Shown: piece after piece, positions 1 through 6,878 of the stretch
How positions within the stretch are numbered: position 1 is the stretch's first letter
Layout: every line of letters starts with the position of its first letter
DNA from: JABDPF01 sp036351575
GTDB taxonomy: Bacteria; Pseudomonadota; Gammaproteobacteria; Xanthomonadales; SZUA-36
Assembly (NCBI GenBank): GCA_036351575.1
Contig: JAZBPJ010000126.1
Coordinates: 1-9,655 of the forward strand
DNA length: 9,655 nucleotides
Reading direction: 5' to 3'
Translations under genes and position numbers: made by a program
Notes under the pieces: generated by a model
Told to the model about the DNA's origin: nothing
Seen by the model: the letters and a program-made list of their open reading frames with translations, nothing else
Database searches by the model: none

Positions 1-418
<418 letters not shown>

Positions 419-735
419 AAAGTTTTTGAAATCAGACCGAAGTCTTCATTCGAGTACTTTTAGCTGAAAGCTGTTCCCTGCTCCTGATTACTATCAGGGC
501 ATGGTCGCTTTCGTTAATTGCAAATTCACTAACGCGAGCGCCCACACAAGTTACCTGTATCTTGTTAAATAACGCGCTTGAAGCGCAAGGCCGCATTTCC
601 GTGGAAACTGCGACCGGGAGCATTTCGCTTCCCGTTAATCCCGCACAGCAAAACCGTACCGGCTTAAACCCTTTCGGTTCTCGCCGCTCCGGTGGACTCA
701 ATCATGAATCTCACCCAGTGCTGGGCGGGCCGCCC
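419..735 (-). other. rRNA operon leader (transcribed spacer before 16S)
   Basis: About 310 nt between the proximal rrn promoter and the 16S 5' end. I see no protein gene here; an 89-codon open frame exists but overlaps rRNA control signals. Visible structures, in transcript order: a hairpin at 633-616 (GGGAAGC / GCTCCC with one bulged A), a boxB/boxA-like pair at 586-562 (listed separately), a perfect 6-bp hairpin at 498-483 (CCTGAT, loop AGTA, ATCAGG), and a 4-bp stem closed by a cUUCGg-type tetraloop at 445-434 (AGAC UUCG GUCU). Such leaders serve antitermination, folding and RNase III processing of pre-16S; the assignment of individual hairpins to those roles is inference. Confidence 0.8.
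562..586 (-). promoter_or_regulatory. boxB/boxA-like rRNA antitermination site
   Basis: On the minus strand a small hairpin (GCGC, loop UUCAA, GCGC; 586-574) is followed at once by GTTATTTAACAA (573-562). The latter resembles the rrn boxA consensus TGCTCTTTAACAA, keeping the TTTAACAA core. In E. coli rrn leaders boxB also precedes boxA, and boxA binds NusB/NusE (S10) to assemble the antitermination complex. Order, spacing and position in a 16S leader all fit; the first half of boxA is imperfect. Confidence 0.65.
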
Positions 736-795
736 ATTTTACACGACTCGGAATTTTCCGGTCAATGTATTTGAGAAAAAAATTTTAAAATAGTT
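736..795 (-). promoter_or_regulatory. rrn proximal promoter (P2-like) with AT-rich UP element
   Basis: -35 TTGACC (765-760), 18-bp spacer, -10 TAAAAT (741-736). Immediately upstream (about 795-766) is an AT-rich block containing ATTTTAAAAT and a run of seven T, at the place expected for an UP element bound by the RNA polymerase alpha subunits. Downstream of the -10 the sequence is GGGCGG, a GC-rich discriminator as expected for stringently controlled (ppGpp/DksA) rRNA promoters. Predicted start near 729. Boxes are seen directly; the control mode is inferred from rrn promoters in general. Confidence 0.8.
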
Positions 796-841
796 TCCTC
801 GGGCGTGTCTCGAGCCTATGGAACAAGCGCGAGAGGCGTGC

Positions 842-869
842 ATTATAGGCTTCGCAAATCCTGCGTCAA
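842..869 (-). promoter_or_regulatory. rrn distal promoter (P1-like)
   Basis: -35 TTGACG (869-864), 16-bp spacer, perfect -10 TATAAT (847-842), then GC-rich GCACGCC as discriminator. An A/T-rich stretch at 881-898 lies upstream as a possible UP element. It starts only about 50 bp beyond the argH stop codon, so it serves the rRNA operon. Predicted start near 835, about 417 nt ahead of mature 16S. The pairing of two strong promoters ahead of 16S matches the P1/P2 layout of enterobacterial rrn operons. Confidence 0.85.
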
Positions 870-915
870 CCCCTGGTGTGAAATAAAACTGAAAAAAATC
901 GGTTCGGGCGGATTG

Positions 916-2223
916 TTATGCCTCGATGACCTTCTTTTCAGACTCCAGCCGCTCTCTCAGAGCATCCAGCCTGAGGTCGCCGCACGCGCCGGGCGAAACC
1001 CGGCGGGACAGGCTTTCCGCGGCATCCGGCGCCTCGATTTCGTCCAGTTTTTTCTTTGCCTCGAGGTATGCCTGCCTGAAGGGAGTGCCTGCAGCAGCGT
1101 GGTCCAGGGCGATGTCGGTCGCGTACATGTCCGCCGAAATGGCTTCGCGCATTCGTGCTTCGTTGAATTGAACGCCATCCAGCAAAGCCGGCACGATAGC
1201 CAGCGCCTGCAGCGAGGCTTCCATCCCGCGCACCAGGGGCGCCTTCGTCAACTGGAGGTCCCGCTGGTACCCGGACGGCAACGAAAGCACGGATTGAATT
1301 TCCAGGATCGCAGCCTCGGGGGTTGCCGTCCTCGCCCTGAGCAACTCGACGACGTCCGGGTTGAACTTGTTCGGCATGATCGACGAACCGGTCGTGTATT
1401 GCGGGGGCAGGGTCACGAAGCCGAACTCGCGGGTCGTGAACAGGCTCAGGTCCCATGCCAGGCGCCGCACATCCTGCATCGCGTGCCAGGCGGCCTGCAG
1501 CGCCATGATCTCGAACTTGCCGCGGCTGTTCTGGGCATACATGGGATTGATCTGCAGACGCTTGAAACCCAGTTCCTTCGCTACACCCTCGCGATCCAGC
1601 GGCAGGTTCACGCCGTAACCCGCGGCGGTCCCCAGCGGGCTGCTGTCGATCACGCGCCGGATACTGCCGGCGAAAACCAGGTCATCGATAAATGCCTCGG
1701 CAAAAGAGGCCATCCACAAGCCGCTGCTGGAAGGCACCGCGCGCTGCAGGTGCGTGTAGCCGGGCATGGGCAGGTCCGGGCTGGAATCCGCCCGGTCGAG
1801 GGCGGCCGTCGCGATCGCCCCATTCAGCCCGGCCAGGCGCTGAAGGCGGTCCTTGAGATAGAGACGCGTTGCGACCGCCACCTGGTCGTTTCTGCTGCGG
1901 CCTGTATGCACCCGCTCACCGGCCGGTCCGGCCCTGTCGGTGAGAAACATTTCGATGGCCGAGTGGCCATCCTCGTAACGTTCGTCCAGGACAAATTCAC
2001 CCGACCTGAACAGGTCCGAGAGTTCATCGAGCAAGGCGCAGAGTTTACCGGCTTCATTCTTTTCCACGATCCCGATGCGCTGCAGCCCCCTGACGTGAGC
2101 CGCCGTGGCCTGAATGTCGAACTCGAACAGAACGCGGTCGAGCACGACGTCCTCGCCAGAAGTGAAATCCGCGATCGCCCGGTCGATGTCCGCACCGCCT
2201 TCCTGCCATACGAATTTTTTCAT
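916..2223 (-). CDS. argH: argininosuccinate lyase (Xanthomonas-type)
   Basis: Splits argininosuccinate into arginine and fumarate, the last step of the pathway; cytosolic, a homotetramer in this fumarase/aspartase superfamily. The 435-residue protein shows HTGRSRNDQ at 106-114, GYTHLQ at 155-160 with the conserved His 158, and the superfamily signature GSSIMPNKFNP at 279-289, whose serine is catalytic. It is shorter than the usual ~460 residues. Blocks such as LGTAAGYGVNLPLDR (197-211) and RVSPGACGDLRLD near the end resemble xanthomonad ArgH as I recall it, more than the enterobacterial form. Start: ATG at 2223 lies one base after the argC stop, with GGGAGA about 9 nt upstream and the expected KKFVWQEGG start; an in-frame upstream ATG at 2271 would overlap argC and is not needed. 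Last gene of the arg run; no convincing terminator follows before the rrn promoter. Confidence 0.96.
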   Translation of the reverse strand: MKKFVWQEGGADIDRAIADFTSGEDVVLDRVLFEFDIQATAAHVRGLQRIGIVEKNEAGKLCALLDELSDLFRSGEFVLDERYEDGHSAIEMFLTDRAGPAGERVHTGRSRNDQVAVATRLYLKDRLQRLAGLNGAIATAALDRADSSPDLPMPGYTHLQRAVPSSSGLWMASFAEAFIDDLVFAGSIRRVIDSSPLGTAAGYGVNLPLDREGVAKELGFKRLQINPMYAQNSRGKFEIMALQAAWHAMQDVRRLAWDLSLFTTREFGFVTLPPQYTTGSSIMPNKFNPDVVELLRARTATPEAAILEIQSVLSLPSGYQRDLQLTKAPLVRGMEASLQALAIVPALLDGVQFNEARMREAISADMYATDIALDHAAAGTPFRQAYLEAKKKLDEIEAPDAAESLSRRVSPGACGDLRLDALRERLESEKKVIEA

Positions 2224-2224
2224 T

Positions 2225-3184
2225 TCACGATCTCTCCCGGTAGTCGATTCCGGCCAACGGCTCCAGTCCAAAAGCCAGGTTCAGGTTCTGCAGGGCCTGC
2301 GTCGCGGCACCCTTGAGCAGGTTATCCAGCACGCAAACCAGCGAGACCCGGCGCCTGTCCGCCTCGCTGACTGCAAAGCCGCCGATAACGACCCGGTGCG
2401 TGTTTCGCGCATCCCGGACTTCCGGTATGGGTTCCTGCACTTCAATCAGCGGCGCCTTCGAGTAATGTGCCCGGTAGTGTTTCAGCAACTCCCCTGCCCG
2501 GGCCTCGGAATCGAGTTCCAGCGCCACGCTGAGACTGATCCCTCGAAAGAACGGCGCGACGTGCGGCAGGAACCGGATTTCACGCCCGAGATGCCTTGAA
2601 ACCTCGCGTTCATGAATGTGATCGACCAGCGTGTAGGGCAGCAGGTTGTCCCGCAGGACCTCGGGATCGTTTTTGCGCGAAGCCTTCTTGCCCGCCCCGC
2701 TGTAACCGGAAACGCCGAACACCACCGGCGCTGCCGCCAGGCGATCAAGCAGCGGCGCCACAGCCAGCTGTGCCCCGGTTGCATAGCACCCCGGATTCGA
2801 GATGCGCCTGGCGCCGGCAACCCGGTCGCCGAAACGCTCCGGCTGGCCGTATACCCAGGACGGGTCAAAGCGGTAGTCCGCCCCCAGGTCGACCACCACC
2901 ATGCCGGGCTGATCCCGGTCGATGGCCTCGACGTACGCGCCGGCCGCGCCGTTGGGCAGAGCGAGAACACAGGCGTCAGCCGCAGTCTGCGCCACTTCTG
3001 CCGGACCGATCTCGTCGAAGCGCAGAAGGCAACCGTCCATCCCGGGCACGACGTCCCTTACCGCGCGTCCTTTTGCGCTGGCCGAACTTACCGCGACCAA
3101 CTCGAATTCAGGGTGGCGCTGCAGCAGCGGCAACAGTTCCGCCCCGGTGTAGCCGCGCGCACCGATGACCATGACGCTAGGCAT
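2225..3184 (-). CDS. argC: N-acetyl-gamma-glutamyl-phosphate reductase
   Basis: NADPH-dependent reduction of N-acetylglutamyl phosphate to N-acetylglutamate semialdehyde, third step of arginine synthesis. The 319-residue protein has the N-terminal dinucleotide-binding GARGYTG at 8-14, the catalytic cysteine in SNPGCYATG (Cys 133), GVSGYSGAG at 157-165, and the histidine-bearing FLPHVAPFFRG (His 208) that assists catalysis in this family; the C-terminal NLLKGAATQALQNLN (288-302) is also typical. Length is normal for short-type ArgC. Its ATG overlaps the argB(A) stop by 8 nt (ATGCCTAG), which implies translational coupling, and argH starts one base after its stop. Confidence 0.97.
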   Translation of the reverse strand: MPSVMVIGARGYTGAELLPLLQRHPEFELVAVSSASAKGRAVRDVVPGMDGCLLRFDEIGPAEVAQTAADACVLALPNGAAGAYVEAIDRDQPGMVVVDLGADYRFDPSWVYGQPERFGDRVAGARRISNPGCYATGAQLAVAPLLDRLAAAPVVFGVSGYSGAGKKASRKNDPEVLRDNLLPYTLVDHIHEREVSRHLGREIRFLPHVAPFFRGISLSVALELDSEARAGELLKHYRAHYSKAPLIEVQEPIPEVRDARNTHRVVIGGFAVSEADRRRVSLVCVLDNLLKGAATQALQNLNLAFGLEPLAGIDYRERS

Positions 3185-4496
3185 CTTCGTTCTCCACCCA
3201 ACTTTCGAGCCGCGCCAGGCAATCGTCCCGGCATCGTTTCAATTGGTCGAAATCTTCGATTCCCACGGAAAAAGCGACCCAGTGGTCCACCGTGAACGCT
3301 GCATCCGCCTGATCGAAATACCAGGGCGTCACCGGATTGCGCGTGCGTGACCGCCAATAGAGCTGCGGACAACGATGAAGCAGCGACTGCCAGACGGCTG
3401 CACCGAGCCCCGCGCCCTGGGCCTCGGGCGTGACCGCGAACTTGTCAAGGTACGGCAAGCCGTTGACCCCCTTCAGAACGACCGCCATCGCGCCAAAGGA
3501 CTCGCTGGCCAGAACGCATTCGATGGCCAGGTCATCGAAGTAGTCGTCCCGAAGTTCTCGCCCGAAGCTCTCCTCGAGCAACGCCTTCGCGCGCACCTTG
3601 AGTTCGGCTGTAAATTCATCGCTCTCGATTATTTTTTCACCCTTGCGGATCAGCGTTCCGGCGCCGCGGTGCGTGAACAGTTCCCTGGCCAGGCTGCCCA
3701 CGGATGTAATGGAAACGGACGCGCTGTCCGGAAGGCCTGAGAGCAGCTGGCTGATCTGCTCCAGCTTGAGCTGCATTCCCGAATGCACCCACTCCTGCCC
3801 AATCAGCCAGTCATAATCCGTCCGCAGGCTGATGGCTGAAATAATGCGGCCGTTCTCGTCCAGGAGCCCGCCGGTACCCGTCAGGAAGATGATCTTGTGC
3901 GGCTCGACCTTCCAGATCAACTCACGCGCGGCGATGTCGGCGTTAATGTTCATCACCTGTCCTGTCGGGCTTTCACCAAGACATGCGACAACCGGCAAAA
4001 CACCCCTTTGCACGGCTTCGCGCACGGCTTCGAGGTCGATCCGGCTTATTTCGCCGACCAGGCCCAGTTCCTCGCGATCAAGAAAGTCGCACACAAATAC
4101 ACCGTGCTGGATACCGGTCGCGCGAACTCCCTGGTCTTCCAATGCCGTCACCAGTCGGCGATTGGCCCGGTAGATGACGGGCCGCGCCACCTCCATGACC
4201 TCCGGCGTGGTCACGCGCAGGCCGCGGCGTTTTTCTGTGACAATACCGGCCTGGTCGAGCGCCACGTCCAGCTGGGGACCGGCGCCGTGCAGAATAATCG
4301 GCATGAGACCGAGGTTGGCCAGGAATGCCAGCGCGGACGCCAGGGGCTTGAGCTGCTCTTCGAGCACCGCGCCTCCCACCTTGATGACCGCAAACTGCAG
4401 ATCGTCCTGGCTGTATTGCCTCAGGTAGTACCGGGCCTCCCGGCTGGTGCCGAGCTGGCTCAGCACCTGGTTTACCACGCTTCTGATTTCAGCCAT
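3177..4496 (-). CDS. argB: fused N-acetylglutamate kinase / N-acetylglutamate synthase
   Basis: One 439-residue protein joins an amino acid kinase domain (about 30-285) and a GNAT acetyltransferase domain (about 295-439), so it should make N-acetylglutamate from glutamate and acetyl-CoA and then phosphorylate it. Kinase marks: VIKVGGAVL (37-45, Lys 39), LHGAGPQL (69-76), NINAD (183-187), TGTGGLLDE (206-214). Acetyltransferase marks: DKFAVTPEAQ (351-360) followed by GAGLGAAVW (361-369), an acetyl-CoA pyrophosphate loop of the Q-x-x-G-x-G/A kind, and NPVTPWYF (387-394). Residues 3-28 form a likely helix, as in arginine-inhibited kinases, so feedback inhibition by arginine is plausible. Architecture and length match the bifunctional NAGS/K of Xanthomonas and the vertebrate-like NAGS family. 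Overlaps argE' and argC by 8 nt on each side. No separate argA or argJ in the window. Whether both activities are intact is inference. Confidence 0.93.
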   Translation of the reverse strand: MAEIRSVVNQVLSQLGTSREARYYLRQYSQDDLQFAVIKVGGAVLEEQLKPLASALAFLANLGLMPIILHGAGPQLDVALDQAGIVTEKRRGLRVTTPEVMEVARPVIYRANRRLVTALEDQGVRATGIQHGVFVCDFLDREELGLVGEISRIDLEAVREAVQRGVLPVVACLGESPTGQVMNINADIAARELIWKVEPHKIIFLTGTGGLLDENGRIISAISLRTDYDWLIGQEWVHSGMQLKLEQISQLLSGLPDSASVSITSVGSLARELFTHRGAGTLIRKGEKIIESDEFTAELKVRAKALLEESFGRELRDDYFDDLAIECVLASESFGAMAVVLKGVNGLPYLDKFAVTPEAQGAGLGAAVWQSLLHRCPQLYWRSRTRNPVTPWYFDQADAAFTVDHWVAFSVGIEDFDQLKRCRDDCLARLESWVENEDA

Positions 4497-5574
4497 CCTG
4501 CATCACCACCCGACCGTAACATGCAAGCGCCCGCTGCAATTGCCCAACGTCAACCCATTCGTCCGCGGCATGTGCCTGGGCAATATCACCGGGACCCAGC
4601 ACGAGGGCGGGCAAACCGGCCCGCGAAAACAGGGAGGCCTCGGTCCAGAAATCGACATCCGGCCCCTGCTCCAGCCCGTTACGCTCGCAGAATGCGCGCG
4701 CTGCAAGATCGTCCCGGCCCGCAGCGGGCAGCGGTTCGCCCTTGAACGGCACCTCCCAGTTCACATTAGCGCCTCCGGGAACGCAGCTTTTTATCTCGTC
4801 GAGAAACGCATCGTTCGATTCACCGGGGCGCAGACGCGCGCTCCAGTGAATGAACGCGCCGGCCGCGATCACGTTGCTCTTGCTGCCGCCGTCCACAATG
4901 CCGATGTTCATGCAGCTGCCCGGATCGTCGGTCGCTGTTTTTTTCGATTCGGCAACGGCCAGGGCCGCGGAGGCCCAGCGCACGGCCTGGTGATTGGCAT
5001 TATCGGCCAGCGCGCGCGACTCGGAAGAGTGCCCCGGCCGGCCGCTGAAACGCGTTTTGACTGACAGGAAGCCCCGGTGCCCGAGCACCGCCTTGCAGGC
5101 CGTCGGCTCGGCAACGATGACCTGCTCGAAAGATCGACACTGACCACTTTCCAGAAAGTTTTCCACGCAGCAGCCCCCGGCGCCCTCCTCGTCCGAAGTA
5201 AACAGCAGCGCCAGGTTCTTCGGGCCATCCTCGGCAATAGCCAGAAGGGCGGCCGCAGCGCCCTTGATATCGCAGGCGCCCAGCCCGTGGGCCCGGCTGT
5301 TCTCAACCGTCAGCGCGAAAGGATCCCGCGTCCAGCCCTCGGCGACCGGCACGGTGTCCAGGTGAACGTTGAAAAGCACCGCGGGTTTACCCCGAACGGC
5401 AAACCAGCTGACGTGGCCATCCCCATGATCTTCGATCCGGACATTGAAATCCTCGCCGACGACGGCCGAGCAATAGCTGAACAGGTCAGAGTCCCCGCTG
5501 ATCGTGCGCGGCGGATTCTGGCTGTCGCAGGCAACCAGGCGTTCGAGGTGCCCGATCAGCGCCTCGAAATTCAT
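4489..5574 (-). CDS. argE': N-acetylcitrulline deacetylase (ArgE/DapE-type M20 peptidase family)
   Basis: Zinc-dependent amidohydrolase, 361 residues. Metal and catalytic residues of the M20 family are all visible: His 71 and Asp 73 in FNVHLDTVP, Asp 102 in GACDIKGA, Glu 129/Glu 130 in SDEEGAG, Glu 156 in VAEPT, and His 335 in QAHAADEW. The middle part (about 165-275) is the dimerisation domain, with RPGHSS at 179-184. Context decides the substrate: with an acetylornithine carbamoyltransferase as neighbour, the acetyl group must be removed from N-acetylcitrulline to give citrulline, as in Xanthomonas. Activity on N-acetylornithine cannot be ruled out from sequence. Start: ATG at 5574 overlaps the argG stop as ATGA and gives the expected N-terminus; the longer in-frame extension to 5952 would run through argG. 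Its own end overlaps argB(A) by 8 nt. Confidence 0.93.
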   Translation of the reverse strand: MNFEALIGHLERLVACDSQNPPRTISGDSDLFSYCSAVVGEDFNVRIEDHGDGHVSWFAVRGKPAVLFNVHLDTVPVAEGWTRDPFALTVENSRAHGLGACDIKGAAAALLAIAEDGPKNLALLFTSDEEGAGGCCVENFLESGQCRSFEQVIVAEPTACKAVLGHRGFLSVKTRFSGRPGHSSESRALADNANHQAVRWASAALAVAESKKTATDDPGSCMNIGIVDGGSKSNVIAAGAFIHWSARLRPGESNDAFLDEIKSCVPGGANVNWEVPFKGEPLPAAGRDDLAARAFCERNGLEQGPDVDFWTEASLFSRAGLPALVLGPGDIAQAHAADEWVDVGQLQRALACYGRVVMQDG

Positions 5575-6770
5575 CCCTTGCCGCTCCGCACCCGGCCGGC
5601 AAGCGTCGTGCTCTGGCCGATCAGCTTGATGAAGCCGACGGCTTCCTCGGGCGTCCAGTCCGCGCTCTGGGCGTAGACCGCATCCGGGTTCTTGATCTGG
5701 TTCGGCGTTTCGACCGCGACCGCGGCAACCGTTCCGCCCTCGGTGCGGATCGTGACCTCGCCCGTGACGAACTGCTGCGAGCTCTCCAGGTAGGCTTCCA
5801 GGTCGAACTTGTGGGGCTCGTAAAAGAAACCGCTGTAGACGAGTTCGGCCCAGCGATCGCTGACCTGCTGGCGGAACTGGTTCTGGAAGCGCGTGTTCAC
5901 CGCGTCTTCCAGCGCCCGGTGCGCCGCCATCAGCCCGTCGATACCCGGGCACTCGAAGGCAATGCGGCCCTTGAGCCCGATCGTGACGTCGCCCGTGTAA
6001 ATGTGCCGGCCGACGCCGTACGCACCCAGCTTGCTGTTCAGGGTTTTCAGGATTTCCGGCCCCGGAATGACCTCACCATCGAGACTGACGGCCTCGCCCT
6101 GCTCGAAACCGATCCTGAACTCCAGTGCAGCGGCGGGCCAGTCCTGTCGGCTTGCCGTGCGGGTCCAGGCATCGTCGGCAGGCGCCAGGAACTCGTCGAT
6201 CTCGCTGCCGGAAATCGTGGTTCCCAGCAGATTGGCGTTGATCGAGTAACGGCTGGCCGATTCTTCAACCGGTATGCCGGCTTTAGCCATCACGTCGAGT
6301 TCGTAGTCCCGAACAGCCTGCACGCGGGACTGCAAATCACGGATCGGCGCGTGGATTTCGTATTCGCCGAGGCTGCGTACGGTCTGGTCGAAACGCAGCT
6401 GGTCGTTACCCATGCCGGTGCAACCGTGGCCGAAGTGCCTGGTTTCCAGCGAGTCGCAAAGCTCCAGGCAGCGCTTGACGATCAGGTAGCGGTCGCTGCA
6501 CAGCAGGGGATATTCGCCCAGCATGCGCGCATGGCTCCAGAGCAGCGGCACCACGAACTCGTCCCAGATCTCGCCGGATGCGTCGATCTCGTGATGTTCC
6601 GCTGCCCCAAGATCGAGCGCCCGGTCACGGATGTATTTTCGCTCTTCGTCATCCACTCCGCCGGTGTCGATGAATGCGGTATGCACATCGAAACCCTTCT
6701 CAACCAGGTCGAGCACACAATAGCTGGTGTCCAGCCCGCCGGAAAATGCCAATACGATTTTTTCTTTCAT
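5571..6770 (-). CDS. argG: argininosuccinate synthase
   Basis: ATP-dependent joining of citrulline and aspartate to argininosuccinate; cytosolic, tetrameric family. The 399-residue protein opens with the ATP-pyrophosphatase P-loop SGGLDTS (10-16), carries GHGCTGMGNDQLRFD (114-128) for nucleotide and aspartate/citrulline binding, and YSINANLLGTTISG (175-188), a divergent version of the usual YSIDENLWGRSIEGG block. Length is normal. Start ATG at 6770 gives the standard MKEKIVLAFSGGLDTS beginning; the ribosome binding site is weak (GAAG or GAG within 20 nt upstream). A 5-codon frame (ATG AGT TCA ATG AAA TGA) ends on the argG start as ATGA and may simply be chance. It is separated from argF' by 108 bp containing a palindromic element, and its stop overlaps argE' by 4 nt. 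Confidence 0.97.
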   Translation of the reverse strand: MKEKIVLAFSGGLDTSYCVLDLVEKGFDVHTAFIDTGGVDDEERKYIRDRALDLGAAEHHEIDASGEIWDEFVVPLLWSHARMLGEYPLLCSDRYLIVKRCLELCDSLETRHFGHGCTGMGNDQLRFDQTVRSLGEYEIHAPIRDLQSRVQAVRDYELDVMAKAGIPVEESASRYSINANLLGTTISGSEIDEFLAPADDAWTRTASRQDWPAAALEFRIGFEQGEAVSLDGEVIPGPEILKTLNSKLGAYGVGRHIYTGDVTIGLKGRIAFECPGIDGLMAAHRALEDAVNTRFQNQFRQQVSDRWAELVYSGFFYEPHKFDLEAYLESSQQFVTGEVTIRTEGGTVAAVAVETPNQIKNPDAVYAQSADWTPEEAVGFIKLIGQSTTLAGRVRSGKG

Positions 6771-6808
6771 TTCATTGAACTCATATCTTCAGTTTTTCGG
6801 GTAAACCG

Positions 6809-6875
6809 GGGGCAGAGTAAAAATGGGTATTTGGTCTGATCCCGTTTCACCGAAACGGATTTTTACTCCGACCCC
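6809..6875. repeat. REP/MITE-like palindromic element between argF' and argG
   Basis: A ~67-bp inverted repeat fills most of the argF'-argG gap. Outer arms: GGGGCAGAGTAAAAAT (6809-6824) and ATTTTTACTCCGACCCC (6859-6875), complementary except about two positions near the outer ends. Inside lies a second inverted repeat, ATCCCGTTTC (6839-6848) against GAAACGGAT (6852-6860) with a 3-nt loop and one bulge. The GGGGTC-x-GAGTAAAAAT terminus and the TTTGGTCTGATCCC interior remind me of short dispersed palindromes associated with REP-associated (RAYT, IS200-like) transposases, but I cannot confirm copy number here. It touches the argF' stop codon almost directly. As RNA it can fold into one long hairpin, which could stabilise the upstream message or damp read-through. 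Confidence 0.65.
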
Positions 6876-6878
6876 ATT

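Noticed and set aside
432..701. 89-codon minus-strand frame in the rRNA leader
   Set aside because: Lies between the rrn promoters and 16S and covers boxB/boxA and hairpins; no ribosome binding site or domain.
870..915. Intrinsic terminator after argH (run of seven T at about 892-898 on the minus strand)
   Set aside because: There is a T-run but no stable GC-rich hairpin before it; the T-rich stretch fits better as an upstream element of the rrn promoter.
2224..2271. 16-residue N-terminal extension of argH
   Set aside because: Overlaps the argC end; the extra residues do not resemble ArgH, and ATG 2223 has a good ribosome binding site.
805..2316. 503-codon open frame on the plus strand opposite argH
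   Set aside because: Antisense shadow of a high-GC gene; no recognisable domain, and argH on the other strand has all family motifs.
5575..5952. Upstream in-frame extension of argE' (487 residues in total)
   Set aside because: Extension lies entirely inside argG in another frame; the ATG at 5574 gives the family-length enzyme and an ATGA junction.
5811..6839. 342-codon plus-strand frame opposite argG
   Set aside because: Mirror frame of argG; composition is that of a reverse-complement translation and no motif is visible.
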